DNA from: Azorinus chamasolen
Taxonomy: Eukaryota > Mollusca > Bivalvia > Cardiida > Solecurtidae
Reading direction: 5' to 3'
DNA: 64,000 nt
NCBI GenBank assembly: GCA_963576725.1
Contig: OY755236.1
Location: 66,141,379 to 66,205,378, forward strand
Positions 35,171-46,910 of the stretch are shown piece by piece. Under the pieces are notes generated by a model. That model saw only the letters and a program-made list of their open reading frames with translations, made no database searches and was not told where the DNA came from. The translations under genes were made by a program, and so were the position numbers. Position 1 is the first letter of the stretch; every line of letters begins with the position of its first letter.

Positions 35171-35434
35171 ATAACCATTTACCTCATAGAGATGCCCTAA
35201 AACACCTTTGTAAACACAGCAGACCCAGATCAGACAGTTCCTGTTGAAGCTGTCTGATCAGTGCTTGCCCTGTTTGATAAAGAAATTATTATAGATCTGA
35301 TTACAGTTTCTCCTATGGCATAAAAACCTGTTTATATGCAAATACATGTATAACAATAAGCTCATAAATATAATTATGTGATATCATTATAATTTCTTAC
35401 ATACATGAATATTCATCAGCTAAAGAATTAAATA
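35171..35434 (-). mobile_element. Family A MITE, diverged
   Basis: Reverse orientation; core CAGACCCAGATCAGACAG; ends decayed (ATTTACCTC start, AAAGAATTAA end). Confidence 0.75.
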
Positions 35435-35564
35435 GTGCCATTTTTTAGGTAGCGAGATACATTTGGTACTTACCATATGAAAATCATATTTAATACCATC
35501 AAAAGTCATTTTTCTAAACCTAGTTTAAGGACTATTAGTTCATTATTTATAATTATAATCATTT

Positions 35565-35843
35565 CTTTTTTTTCCTGTTCTATGTTAATTCCAATTTCAA
35601 TACGTACTGAATATCCATGGACAAAATTGTTATCATGAAATATGGAATGTGGAACATTGTAACCATTTTAGAAAGTAACAAAAAAGATCTTTCAAATTCA
35701 ATTTGCCAACAGAGCACACCCTGATCAGACAGCTCCTATAGTATAGGAGCCGTCTGATCTAGGACTCATCTGTTTGCAAATGCTTAAAATAAAAGCTTAA
35801 TTTCTGCTAAGAAGAATAATGCTTAAATGAAGGAAAGGGTTAA
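35565..35843 (+). mobile_element. Family A MITE, subfamily 2
   Basis: TTCCTGTTCTATGTTAATTC start (terminal TTAA lost), core with tip CTCCTATAGTATAGGAG, extra ~30 bp near the end, AAAGGGTTAA. Shares its final TTAA with the next MITE. Confidence 0.8.
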
Positions 35844-36303
35844 ATTCTTTTGCAAACCTGGTAGACTCAGATCGATTGATACAGATCCTGTAGAAGTCAT
35901 CTGATCAAGGTCTGCCTTGTTTTTTGCTTATGAAATAATATGGATATGATTCTAATGATAGTTTTTGCAATGACCAAATATTCCTGTTCATGTGCCACTA
36001 TAAAAATAAAAGAAAATGTGTCCATGGGACACGGATGCCTCTGCCAGGTTTTTTCGAAACTATTTTAAATTATGCTTCAGACCAAATATGAAATCATTCC
36101 AGCATACAGAAGCGAAGAAATCTTTGATGCAAATTTTACAGGACGGATGTACGGACAGGGGTACGGACGTACAGACGTATGGAAAGACAAGGTAAAACTT
36201 AATGTCCCCGTCGCCTGAACACGGGGGCATAATAATAATTAATCTAATTAATATCCATGATGTCATTAATTCTTACATGAATATTCATGGAGTAAAGGGA
36301 TAA
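35840..36303 (-). mobile_element. Family A MITE split by an HTE
   Basis: Reverse copy beginning at the shared TTAA, interrupted at 36011-36236, then continuing ATTAATCTAATTAATATCC to AAAGGGATAA. Removing the insert restores the normal family A order. Confidence 0.8.
36011..36236 (+). repeat. Short HTE (TGTCCATGGGACA type) nested in a MITE
   Basis: 5' hairpin GTGTCCATGGGACAC, then GGATGCCTCTGCC; short body; GTACGGACAGGGGTACGGAC; 3' end TGTCCCCGTCGCCTGAACAC then GGGGGCATAATAA. Its body has TATGCTTCAGACCAAATATG, the unoccupied form of the site that carries an insertion at 62751-63222. Confidence 0.85.
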
Positions 36304-37332
36304 AGAATGGACAATTCAAACTTTTACCAGGAATCCTGGATGCTTTGATCACCGACTTGTTCATAGTCCAACTGTGCAGACATAGATTAGATTGCTCAGG
36401 GAAATGTATATCATTTCATGACTAATGCCGCTCAAGATTTACAATCCTGTCTAACAGGAAAATGCTGTAACAGGACACGTGATATAAATCAATGTTAGGC
36501 TTGCATGCAAGTATTTTTTAAAGGCACAAATTAGAATTTGAATTAGAAAATTACTCTTTTAATTACATTCACGAAACGTACAAGCATGCTAAAATACTAC
36601 CATGATCTTCTTTTTTTACTTTTACTATTATCATTTTAAATTTGATTACAGTATGCAAAACTGTGTATATTTGTCTCGGCCAAACAATCAGAGGCATAAG
36701 TCACTAGCTCATGGGCTATCAGAGGCTCAGATAAGATGTATACAGTACAACCTGTCTTAATTGGTCATCAAAAACAAGTCTAATTATTGATCTGTTAGGC
36801 AGGTGGTAGCTTATTGCAGGTTTGTTTCAAATCGTTTTTCAAATCAGGCTGGCGGTTTCATATAATAATTAAGATTTTATATACCCAAGGAAAACAAACC
36901 CCACCCCTTAGTGGCTATAGTTTTCAACAGATTAGAGTATTTTCAGCACAATGTTGGTAAGGGGTCATCCAATGAACATTTAATTTGTACCAATTTTTTT
37001 TTTAAATCGGGACAGCATTTTCTGACAAGATATTTAAAGTGTTTCCATTTGTTTGCCATGGCAACCAAAGTTCATTCTTTGAATAATTTTGATAGATGAC
37101 CGCCCATAGCCCATCCATGCCAAGTAATATTAACTTTGGTCAAGCGATTTAAGAAATGGTTTGAAGGAATTGCTGATGACTGGCGACAATAGCTAAACAT
37201 GAGGTAAACTAATAAGGAGAATAATTCATAACATAGTCACGGCTCTTAAATTGTTTGTTCATTTATACTTGTTGCTATCTGCATGTTTTCAAAGTCTGAA
37301 GTCAATCCAACTGAGGATTAGTGTAATGGCAA
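36304..37332. other. No gene seen; old repeat remnants
   Basis: GGCAGGTGGTAGCTTATTGC at 36797 is a family D arm. The stretch 36895-37130 (with TTGCCATGGCAACCAAAG) resembles the 3' module of the 155-bp HTE family near 32660. Otherwise plain. Confidence 0.45.
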
Positions 37333-37567
37333 TTAACTCATTCCCTCCTTCTGACACCTTTTGATGCCTCTGTTAAAGTCATTTTTGAAACCATTGTAAT
37401 AAATAAAGCATTAAAAATTTTGCTCCATTATAACAAAATGCTCTATTTATCACAATGGTTCAAAACTACACAATTCTTATTTTGCCTTTTCTCTAGTAAA
37501 TGCTCCTTTTCAGTAGATTTATTTGAAGAGGTTAGGTCTAAAAATAGTCTGGGAGGAAATAGGTTAA
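37333..37567 (+). mobile_element. Family E TTAA MITE
   Basis: Family E: TTAACYCNTTCC, then CCTCTGTTAAAGTCAT, GAAACCATTGTAATAAAT, a palindromic centre around AAAATTTTGCTCC / CAAAATGCTCTATTTATCAC, and GTCTAAAAATAGTCTG with GGTTAA. Different core from families A-C. Confidence 0.75.
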
Positions 37568-37582
37568 ATAAAACTATGACGA

Positions 37583-37793
37583 AAACAACAATGTGTTTGT
37601 GAAACACTATGCCCGACCTTTGACAATGAAGGATGACCTTGACCTTTGACCCATGGACTTAACGCGACACATCGTCTTTGTGTGGTGAACATTTGTGCCA
37701 GGTTATTTTGAAATCCATTCACAGATAAAAAAAAAGTTATAGAAGGGACATGAAATTGGGGACCGACAGGCGCTCGCTCAGGGGGTATAACAA
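37583..37793 (+). repeat. Short complete HTE (CACTATGCCC type)
   Basis: 5' hairpin GTGTTTGTGAAACAC, then TATGCCCGACC; 3' GCTCAGGGGGTATAACAA. Body has GATGACCTTGACCTTTGACC. No tandem units, so this is a minimal element. Confidence 0.75.
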
Positions 37794-37804
37794 TAGCAAA
37801 CAGG

Positions 37805-38200
37805 CGAGCTAAAAAGGGAAATAACTCCAAAAATATTGATGCTAGAGTAATGGCCCCTGTGCATGACACTTCCTCTCATCATGATTGTTCCATATGTGAA
37901 GTTTCAAATCAATTGAACCAGACAATAAAGAGTTATTGTCCGGACAAGAAAATATGAAAAAGAGGAACAACTCCAAAAATATTGATGCTAGAGTTATGGC
38001 CCTTGTAAATGACACTTTCTCTCACCATGCTTGTTCCATGTATGAAGTAACAATGAATTTAGCCTACCATTGTAGGAGATATGGCCCGGACACGAAGCGT
38101 GACAGACAGATGGACAGATGAATGGATGGACGGATGGACGGATGGACGGAATCGAGCAAACCTTAGTCCCCAAACCGGTAACTGGTGGGGGACTAATAAA
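37805..38200 (+). repeat. HTE 3' part, ~150-bp units
   Basis: Two units start GGGAAATAACTCCAAAAATA and AGGAACAACTCCAAAAATAT; GACAGATGGACAGATG/GACGGATG tract; 3' hairpin AGTCCCCAAACCGG ... CTGGTGGGGGACT then AATAAAG. Confidence 0.8.
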
Positions 38201-38218
38201 GATAGAGGTATATGAGAG

Positions 38219-38315
38219 CAGGTGGTTGCTTAATAAAGGGTAAAAGTAATGCTGAAAGCTGGTTAAGGAGCTTTATACATATCTTTTGACCTGCATTAAG
38301 CTACCACTTGTCTTA
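38219..38315. mobile_element. Family D hairpin MITE, diverged
   Basis: GCAGGTGGTTGCTTAATAAAG ... CTGCATTAAGCTACCACTTG with a disrupted tip. Confidence 0.75.
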
Positions 38316-38809
38316 AAACAAACAAAAACAGAGAGTTTTTTAATGGTCTCTGTAGACAAGATTTACCGTGTAAGTTTTCAGCTTAGATTCCATATGACTT
38401 GACATTAATTTTCATCTGGATCAACTCTTGCCATATTTCATCATTTATGCAAGAATATGATGAAGGTTATTACTAGAGATATTAACATTAAATCAAAGAG
38501 CAAGAGTGGGTAAAATGTGTGGGCTGGGTAAAAAATATTGCAATGTAAAAACACCCACACAAAGTTAAATTTTAACAGTTTATTTGTAAGAACACTGTTC
38601 AAAGTTTGACCCATACAAATGCTGTTCCTTCTTCCATTTTCAAATATTTGAGAACAGGAGTTTGTGAAGAAGAGCATGAAAAGACACAAGTCATTTGTTT
38701 TAAGTTTAAATATTATGAAACAAGAGTTAGGAGAGATAGTATTAAAGCTAGCATAATCTTACAATTCATATAACTAACACTCAAATATACATCATCTTTC
38801 ATGCCTTAA

Positions 38810-39071
38810 TTAACGCTTTACTCCATAGATACGCCTTCTAACGCCTTAGCAAAACACAGTAGACCAGATCAAACGGCTACTATAAACCAGACGTCTCCTA
38901 TAGGAGTGGTCTGATCAGTGTCTGTTTACCTATGGAATAATATACAGATAATGATTCTACAGTTTCTGCCAGTGCCAAAAATTCCTGTGCCATATGATAA
39001 TGTGTCACTATCTAATAAATATTCACAATGTCATTTTTTCTTATAAGAATATTCATGGGGTAAAATGTTAA
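38810..39071 (-). mobile_element. Family A MITE with expanded core
   Basis: Reverse orientation, TTAA ends. The core carries about 20 extra bases (GGCTACTATAAACCAGACG) before CTCCTATAGGAG. Confidence 0.8.
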
Positions 39072-39379
39072 TTATAAGCTAGATTATTTTCATAATCATA
39101 CAATACTGAATTGCTTTGCTATAATGCTTGGAATAGTCTTAAATCCTCAAATTTTAACAACACCACGCTCCCATCCCCCAGGTAAAATAAGGCTTACTAA
39201 AATTTGGACCCATTAATTTTGACATCTATATATAATTCTATGGGATGTTGAGTTATGACGTTTCATCAAGCTGTTTGCAAATGTTCAGTCAGCTAGGTCG
39301 TGATTAGCTAGATAAGGGTTAACCTTGAACTTCTTATGCAACAGTAACAACTATGTAAATCTCACAAAAAAGATTCATG

Positions 39380-39591
39380 TTAACCCTCTCCTTCTTAAAT
39401 ACGCCTTTCTACGCCTCTGTAAAAGTCACTTAATGAAACCATAGTGATAAATAGAGCATTTTGCTCCATAAGAGCAAATGCTCTATTTATCAGAATGGTT
39501 TCAAAGCTACACAATTCTAAAATTTTCCTTTTCTCCAGTAAATGCTCCTTTTTGGTAGGGTCTAAAAATAGCCTATGGAGGAATGGGTTAA
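39380..39591 (+). mobile_element. Family E TTAA MITE
   Basis: TTAACCCTCTCC to AATGGGTTAA, centre GCATTTTGCTCCATAAGAGC with AAATGCTCTATTTATCAG; clear palindrome between GATAAATAGAGCATTT and AAATGCTCTATTTATC. Confidence 0.85.
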
Positions 39592-39655
39592 AATAATTAT
39601 AAGCATCCACATCTAAACAATTTGAAACTTAATATGCCATTTAATACTGAATCCT

Positions 39656-39906
39656 TCAACCCATTTACCTGACAGGGACACTCTTTGACACCTTTGTAAA
39701 CAAAGCAGACACATAGGAGCTGTCTGATCATGGTCTGTTCTGTTTGCTTATGGAATAAAAGGTTTGTTCTACAGTTAAAAGAATCTGACAAGGCAAACCA
39801 CTCCTTAGTGTTCATATGCTATTATAAAATTTCAGCTAATTTGTATGCACAATTAATATTAATGTCACTGCTTTCTACATGAAAACTCATGAGGGAAAAG
39901 GGCAAG
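39656..39906 (-). mobile_element. Family A MITE, diverged
   Basis: Reverse; core reduced to CAGACACATAGGAGCTGTCTG; ends TCAACCC and AAAAGGGCAA. Confidence 0.75.
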
Positions 39907-39907
39907 G

Positions 39908-40148
39908 CTAACCCTTTCCCTGTTCTATATTCATGTAAGAAATAATGACAACATGAATATTTATTAGCTATATCTTTATATTAACTTTTCAAGGGAATTT
40001 TTTGCTTCGGCAAACACCGAAGAAGCAGACCTATATCATGTCAAAAGCAAACAGAGCAGACTCTGATCAGACGGCTCCTATAGGAGCTGTCTTATCTGGG
40101 TCTACTCTGTTTGCAGATGCATCAAAAGGCTTTTATATAAAGGGTTAA
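39908..40148 (+). mobile_element. Family A MITE, directly abutting the previous one
   Basis: CTAACCCTTTCCC start, core GGCTCCTATAGGAGCT, AAAGGGTTAA end. Opposite orientation to its neighbour, forming a back-to-back pair. Confidence 0.85.
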
Positions 40149-40488
40149 AGGTATGATGATTACAAATCCACCCACCCACAAGCTATTACAACACCCCATC
40201 CCTTCTCAGTTCACTACACAAAGGGACTAACCTATTACATTTAATACAAGGTCATCTTACAATTTGTCAAAATCTTCCTACACAATTACCTAACACTGCA
40301 ATACATTTCAAAATACCATGACTACTTCAAGTAGTACATACCTGACTTTCAGTAAAGAGATCTAAGTCTTTTTACATGTATTGCCTTCAATTATATTCTC
40401 ACAGATTTACTTGATCACTGAAATAAAATCATGGCACCAGCCATATATTATTCAAAGCACATACCTTACTTGAATCAAGACAAAGTCT

Positions 40489-40744
40489 TTAACCCTTTCC
40501 CTGTTCTATGTTTATTCTAAATTTCAATATCTACTGAATATTCATGTACAAAAAAAAAGTTATAAATAATGAAATATGGAAGGTGGAACATTGTAGCCAT
40601 TTTAGAAAGTAAAGAAACAGATCTATCAAATACCGTTAGCAAAAAGCAGACTCTGATCAGACGGCTCCAACAGGAGCCTTCTGATCTGGGTCTACTCTGT
40701 TTGCAAATGAGTGAAAAGGTGTTTATATGACGGAGAAGGGATAA
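40489..40744 (+). mobile_element. Family A MITE, subfamily 2, full length
   Basis: TTAACCCTTTCCCTGTTCTA start; GGAACATTGTAGCCATTTTA block; core GGCTCCAACAGGAGCC; end GAAGGGATAA. Confidence 0.85.
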
Positions 40745-41569
40745 CCATTTCAGGGTTCAACACTCTACTAGTAAGGCTAGTAGTTTTTAAAATTACTAGC
40801 CCTGACTAAAGTTTCAAATACAATATTTCTTTCATAATCAACTTAATAGATTACATTATTAAATGGTACTGAAACTGTCATTTAAGGAGCCCATTTCTCT
40901 GTGTGCATTAGCTCTTCAGAGATGAGTCACAAACAAATTCCAAATGGGCCAGGCACAATGTAATACATTTTTTTCACTCATTGTACCGGTATATCTTACT
41001 GGAAAAGTTATTTTAATCCTTTCAATCATCAACACAATTCGACACATGACAAGGTAATTTGCAAAATCTTGGTTGGCACAGATGAAAGGGCTCTTGTAGG
41101 AGCTTTCTGGGTATACCGTTTTTAAACCTTTTAACAAAGCAGAGCCATCTATGGAAACATTTTTGTTGATTTCAAATGTTAAATTCAGAACTTAAGATAA
41201 TGAATAAGGAGTCAAAATATTATTATTTTCCTTCAAATCATGAGAATATAATATAGTATATACTATTAGATCAGCAGCAATGGTGACCCCTGGCAACTAC
41301 TTGTCTGTTTGTGTTAATTAATGTCCGTTTCTGCTCATAATGGGCTAATTGGATGCCACAGATTGAGGGGAGAGGATACAGGGAAATCCGGGCGCGAGGC
41401 CCTACTCTTATAATCAACAGAGTTTCTCTTGTTCTTTTAGATGCCCAGTGTAAAGCACTGATACATCGGACCTCAGTTTAGTCTGATCTGAAGGCTTGTA
41501 ATTGACAGGCTGAACTCATATACCACATAAAACTTTATTCTCAGCAAAAATTTAGCTTTTACTGAACCC
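40745..41569. other. No gene seen
   Basis: Contains a short inverted repeat CTACTAGTAAGGCTAGTAG at 40768. Otherwise plain intron. Confidence 0.45.
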
Positions 41570-41830
41570 TTTCCCTCATATTTATAAATGCCTTTTCACG
41601 CATTTGCAAATAGAGTAGACCCTGATCAGGATGCTCCTATATATGTTTGCCTCCATAAGTTGCACCTGCATGCCAAGTTTAAAGTATGTATGTACAATGG
41701 CTACAAAATAATCCCCAATGTTAAAGTGATTAGGTGCTTGCCCAGCTAAATTAAAAAGAATAAATAAAGGGCCATAACTCCAAAATTTTGAAATCAAGAG
41801 TTATTGTTCTTATGTAAGGGTCTTCTTATG
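41570..41830. repeat. MITE A start fused to HTE body fragment
   Basis: CCCTTTCCCTCATATTTATA through CTGATCAGGATGCTCCTATA is the left part of a reverse family A copy. It stops there and an HTE body follows (TTGCCTCCATAAGTTGCAC, GGGCCATAACTCCAAAA). Confidence 0.6.
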
Positions 41831-42040
41831 TATTGAAGCTACCTCAGCCTCCCTGTCATACTAATAGGGGGCGCATGCATCGGCCATAGAACAATATGGT
41901 GGAAGGTAAGAGCGCAGATTTCGAATTGGTCGAAAACAAAAAAGCAAATGTGTGAAGACAATTATATCATGGGTATAAAAAGATACCGTTCAGAGTGCAT
42001 TAGCCTACATTAGGACAAGAGACTTAAATAGCTGAAACTA

Positions 42041-43076
42041 GAACATTGAGCAAGTCAGAAAGGCCCCCACATGGTGATCAGACTTGACCAGGACTGTTTA
42101 CCCATAAACATTCTCAGCACCTATGATGTATAGCAGATAAGAAATGTTTGAGTTAAAGAGCAGACAAGACTGAAATGGCAAATTTTGACTAATTCAAGGG
42201 CCAAAACTCAGGTGTCACATGCAATTTAGCTGGTAATCGAACTTGGCAAAGATGTTATAGCTATGAACATTCTCTGCAAGTTTGGTGAAGATCAGATGAA
42301 AACTATGAGTTAAAGAGTGGACAAGGCTAACTTAAACAGTCAATTTTGACTGAATCAAGGGCCATAACTCAGAGGTGTCTAATGCGATTTAGGTGGTAAT
42401 CGAACTTGGTCAAGATTTTGCAGAGAGCAGACAAGGCTAAAATGGCAAATTTTGACTGAATCATGGAACAAGGCTAAAATAGCAAATTTTGACTGAATCA
42501 AGGAACATAACTCAGAGGTGTGTTATGGCGATTTGACTGGTAATCGAACTTGATCAAGAATTTGTAACTATAAACATCCTCTACAAGTTTGGTGAAAATC
42601 AAATGAAAACTATTTGAATTATAGAGCGGACAAGGCTAAAACGGACAATTTTGACTGAATCAAGGGCCATAACTTAGGTGTCTACTGCGATTTGACTGGT
42701 AATCGAACTTGGTCAATATTTTGCACCTATTAATATTCTCTGTAAGTTTGGTAAAGATCAGATGTGAACTATTTCAGTTAGAGAGCAGACAAGGCTAAAA
42801 CGGACAAGGGCCATAACTCAGAGAGTGGACAAGGCTAACTTTAACGGTCAATTTTGACTGGATCATAACTCAGAGGTGTCTAGAGCAATTTTGGTGGTAA
42901 CTGAACTTGGTCAAGATTTTACACCTATAAACATTCTCTGAAAGTTTGGTGAAGATCAGATGAAAACTATTTGAGTTAGAGAGCGAACAAAAAAAGCGTG
43001 ACAGACTGACAGACAGACTGATGGACAGGGCATTTACTATAGGGTACCCACACCAAGGTGTGGGGCCCTAATAATA
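42041..43076 (+). repeat. Complete HTE, GGCCCCCAC family
   Basis: Start ACTAGAACATTGAGCAAG then AAGGCCCCCACATGGTG; six or so irregular units with TCAAGGGCCATAACTCAGAG and AAGTTTGGTGAAGATCAGAT; GACAGACTGACAGACAGACT tract; 3' hairpin CCCACACCAAGGTGTGGG then GCCCTAATAATAA. 3' GTGTGGGGCCCT largely complements 5' AGGCCCCCACA. Confidence 0.82.
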
Positions 43077-43088
43077 AACCATATTTCT

Positions 43089-43328
43089 ATAACCCGTTCC
43101 ACAAGGAAGAATCATATAAGAAATAATGACATCATGAATATTATTAATACTAATTAATTATAATAGCACATGGATACCAGAAAGTTTTGCCATGGCAGAC
43201 GCTGTAGAATCATATCTATATTATATATAAGCAAACAGTGCAGACCCAGATCAGACAGTTCCTATAGGAGCTCTGTTCTACTCTGTTTGCAAAGGCATAG
43301 GAGGCATATTTATGGAGCAAAGGGTTAA
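43089..43328 (+). mobile_element. Family A MITE
   Basis: ATAACCCGTTCC start, middle blocks intact, right half of the core partly deleted (TTCCTATAGGAGCTCTG), AAAGGGTTAA end. Confidence 0.82.
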
Positions 43329-43681
43329 GCAGCAATGGCATAAACTCTGACATCTGAGATAAGTCTATGTTATTGAGAATCTCAATTAATGAGGTAATGA
43401 TCACAGTTCCTTGGAATTTCACGACAATGTTACAGTAGAAGCTACAGACTAGTGGACTCCGATCAATACTGCTTTGCAAGAAACAGCCAATCTTGGCTCA
43501 AACAATTGGTATATCCAGCATTTTATTGTCGTCTCCCATTTTTTGCAGCAATTAATGACTTACAGGCCCTACGTCAATGACACATGGCACATACATGCAA
43601 CAGTGACGCCACAACTAAAGAAACAGCTGACATGAAGATGTAGTTGAAATGGCATACATGTAGCAATCTAAGGCAAATTGA

Positions 43682-43965
43682 AACAAGAGCTGCGTGCAGT
43701 GCAATCGCTTGTCTGATTTGGTGCTTGTCTAACTAAGTTAGAACTTTTTGAAAAAAATAAAGGGCCATAACTCTAAAAAATTTAAATCAAGAGTTATTGT
43801 TCTTATGTAGGGACCTTCTCCTCATTGAGATCTACCCACGTACGAATTTTCATGTTAATACCTCTTATACTTTTCGAATGATGAGCTACATTAATGTTTT
43901 TGCAAGTCAATGACGATAACAACAACGACTACAACTACGCCTACGCCCCAGTGATCACAATAGCT
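43682..43965 (+). repeat. HTE (ACAAGAGCTGCGTGCAG type)
   Basis: 5' palindrome GAGCTGCGTGCAGTGC; one unit with GGGCCATAACTCTAAAAA; ends in a GACGATAACAACAACGAC tract and CTACGCCCCAGTGATCAC. Related starts at 4172 and 23741. Confidence 0.65.
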
Positions 43966-43991
43966 GAATATTTGAATTTCTTACTATTTGT

Positions 43992-44254
43992 TTAACACTT
44001 TCCCTCATGAATATTCATGTCAGAAAATAATCATTAATGACATTATGAATATTTGTTAGATGAATTTTCATAATTATTATATAATTTTATGAATACATGA
44101 ATTTTTGCTTCTGCATAAACTGCAGAATCAGATCTGTATAATTTCACAAGCAAAGTTGATTCTGCTCAGATGGCTCCTACATACAGCATCTATCTGATCT
44201 GGGTTTACGCACTTTGAAAATGAATGAAAGCATTTATATGAAGAAAAGGGTTAA
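43992..44254 (+). mobile_element. Family A MITE, full length
   Basis: TTAACACTTTCCC to AAAGGGTTAA (AAAAGGGTTAA). Left core arm is damaged (GCAAAGTTGATTCTGC). Confidence 0.85.
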
Positions 44255-44790
44255 AAATACCCAGTTTTAAACAGTATCTAGATTATGAACCCTTTTTCAA
44301 GTCACATTCTTCTGGCAAATTGCGCTACATGTCAGCCAGGGGGAGCAACAAAACATTGTTTGAGTGTCGGATAGACATTAGCATACATACTCAGCCATTT
44401 AACATACTGACAAACAGTACAGAAGTTTAGGTCCAAATCAGACGTCAAGTGGCTTATGTGTTGGTTAGAGGTAACAATATATACATTGATGTGGAGAAAA
44501 TGAACATCTTCCAAGATGTGTTTTAGTAAGATCGTACGGATAATTTGTCATGAATATGCTAAATTAATAACGAGACCATTACTAGAATAATGCTGAGGGC
44601 ATTTCAGTGTAACTGATTGACAGTTTTATTCAATTATCAACACTGACTAGGTAACAGCAGAGGCCTTGACAGAATACTAATCAAGACGATAATGGAGGCC
44701 TCCTGCCTCCTCACACAGCCTGTTGTGTCAGCTTAACATGTCAATATCATTTACTGTAATGTTGCAATGAGAATAGGCTACTTCAATATT
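44255..44790. other. No gene seen
   Basis: Unique-looking intron; a 60-codon reverse frame at 44332-44514 has no recognisable similarity. Confidence 0.45.
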
Positions 44791-44857
44791 GAACAAGAGT
44801 AACACAGGCAGGTGCTAATGCTCACCTGTTGTACTAAAACTAAAGCTTTAAAGGGCT
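44791..44857 (+). repeat. HTE 5' fragment
   Basis: ACAAGAGTAACACAGGCAGG then GCTAATGCTCACCTG; CAGGTG ... CACCTG is a hairpin. Stops at a family A MITE. Confidence 0.6.
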
Positions 44858-45057
44858 TTAACCCTTTCCTTTAAGAAATAAATATATCATGCATATTTAT
44901 TAGCTGATTTTTTATAAGGTCACTGTGAACAAGGGAATTTGTATCATGGTAGAAACTGTATAAATAGATCTATGGTATTTCCAGCAGTAGCCGTCTGACC
45001 AGGGTCTACCCAGTTTACAGAGGCATGAAAAATTGTGTGTATAAAGGAAAGGGTTAT
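44858..45057 (+). mobile_element. Family A MITE, core reduced
   Basis: TTAACCCTTTCC start, GAAACTGTATAAATAGATCT block; left core arm missing; end AAAGGGTTAT. Confidence 0.78.
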
Positions 45058-45067
45058 ACATATTATT

Positions 45068-45541
45068 AGAAATAGGGCCATGATGGACCTGTATCACTCA
45101 CCTGGTTAAATATTGTGTGACCTACTTATGCAACAAACAAGAACGATTTATACAGATCTAAAAATCATTATTCGGATGTTAAATGAAAATCCTGTTAGTA
45201 GTTTAGGAGAATATGTTGTTTAAAGAAATTGTTAAAATCTATTTTTAGCTTGTGTGACTTAATTATGCAATGGACTAAAACAATTTTTATAATCTTTTTC
45301 AGGGTCATTTGACAATCACACTGACATTTCTGTGAAACTTGATCAAATGCATTTAACAGTTGAGAAGATGTTGTTTATCATTAACAAAAATCTACCTTTA
45401 GCTCCTGTGACCTACTTATGCAACTAACCAGCAAGATTTATAAATATATAAGAGAGGGTCACCTCCAAGTCATCCCTCTGACAATTGACGACAGACACCG
45501 TCATGATGATCACATTAGCACACTTTGTGCCAGGTGAGCTA
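45068..45541 (+). repeat. Complete HTE, TCACCTGG family
   Basis: Start TTAGAAATAGGGCCATGATG, hairpin GGGCCATGATGGACC, then ATCACTCACCTGG; two units with GTGACCTACTTATGCAAC; GACGACAGACACCGTC; 3' hairpin GCACACTTTGTGC then CAGGTGAGCTAAAAC. CCAGGTGA is the exact complement of 5' TCACCTGG. Confidence 0.82.
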
Positions 45542-45710
45542 AAACAAGAGGGTCATAATGGCCCTGATATCGCTCACCAGACAATCAGGAGAAGATTTTC
45601 AAAGTTTGCACTATAATATGTTTCTATAGAAAACTGGCCACCCCTGGGCCGGGGCCAAATTTGAACCCAGGGGCATAATTCATATAACTTTTGTAGAGGA
45701 TGAAAATGAA
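45542..45710 (+). repeat. HTE 165-bp family, 5' fragment, adjacent to the previous element
   Basis: ACAAGAGGGTCATAATGGCC start immediately after the TAAA end of the element before; one unit to TTTTGTAGAGGATGAAAATG. Confidence 0.75.
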
Positions 45711-46030
45711 GTTTGATCTGTTACATGTTTACAGTCTTTGATCTTGTGTCAAACAGCTTAGATCCTGACGAGACACCCCAGTTATGCCTCATCTGGATCA
45801 AAGTTGTTTACAATTGCTATTCAGGTCACCTTTAGCATGTAAGAGGATTAAATGAGCAATCTACCCACAAATTCAACCATGTTTAGACTGTAAACAACTT
45901 CTTCAGGGACCATTTGATTTGGATCTGCCCTATTTGCATACAGTTGTCTGTCTTAATATTTTTAAATAGTAATTAGGGTAGCTAGAATTGTATTCATATG
46001 GTTTCAAATAGTGCATGTCATGAAGTTGAG
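45711..46030. other. No gene seen
   Basis: Plain sequence with GATCCTGACGAGACACC / TGCCTCATCTGGATCAAAG, possibly an old hairpin element. Confidence 0.4.
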
Positions 46031-46279
46031 TTAACCCTTTCCCTCATATTAACGTGGTTTCCCGCATTTGCAAAGAGAGTAGACCCAGATCAGACGACTC
46101 CTAGAGGAGCGGTCTGATCAGGGTCTGCTCTGTTTGATTTTGACAAAATATAGATCTAATTCTACAGTTCTTGTCAAAGCCAAAAAAATCATTGAAAAGT
46201 TTACATTATTAAAATTCAGCTAAAAAATATTCATAAAGTCATTATTTCTTACATGAATATTGAACAGGGAAAGGGTTAA
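46031..46279 (-). mobile_element. Family A MITE, full length
   Basis: Reverse orientation, TTAA at both ends, core GACTCCTAGAGGAGCGGTC. Confidence 0.9.
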
Positions 46280-46709
46280 GAAAATCAACAGCATGAATAA
46301 AAACAAAGAATACAAACTGAGACAAAACATTTACATAGAATTGGTGATTTTTTATATGTTGGTCTGTCATATTGTTAATGCTAAGGACATCAGCAATGAG
46401 TAACTGCAGCCAGAGGAAAATTATACAACACCACATGGTACCCACATGTAGAAGAACAGAAAGTGCAAAAATCTGTATTGCATTTGCAAATAAACATGCA
46501 CTCATAACTATATGGCACGGTTCCTTTCAAATGAAGATAATACAGGTCAAAACCTTTTGCTGGCAAAATTTTCAACTACATTATGTTATGTCTCAGCCAT
46601 TTGAAAGCAAGGAAAGTATTTGAGTGTAGACTTGTTTGGAAGATTTACATCATACAAGCTACCTGCCACATGTGTACCCAATACCTATTGCATTTTGACA
46701 ATTACCTTG
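46280..46709. other. No gene seen
   Basis: Overlapping 60-87 codon frames on both strands with no recognisable similarity; plain intron. Confidence 0.45.
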
Positions 46710-46910
46710 TTAACCCCTTCAATGCCGAATTATCAGAATGGAACAGCCCATCATATACAGTCCACTCAGTGTGAAAGAGTTAAACTTGATAGAGGATTAT
46801 GAATGACAGACAGTGCAGACCCTGATCAGAGGGTTCATCTAGGATCCCTCCGATCTGGATCCAGTTTTCAAATGACAGTGTGTGTGTGTATCCCACATCT
46901 AAAGGGTTAA
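46710..46910 (+). mobile_element. Family C TTAA MITE
   Basis: TTAACCCCTTCAATGCC to AAAGGGTTAA, core CAGACCCTGATCAGAGGG / CCCTCCGATCTGGATCC, TGTCATTTG-type flanks. Confidence 0.8.

Noticed and set aside
41896..41907. ATGGTGGAAG followed by GTAAG, resembling a tiny first exon with donor
   Set aside because: Only a start codon, three codons and a donor; too little to support an exon without transcript evidence.
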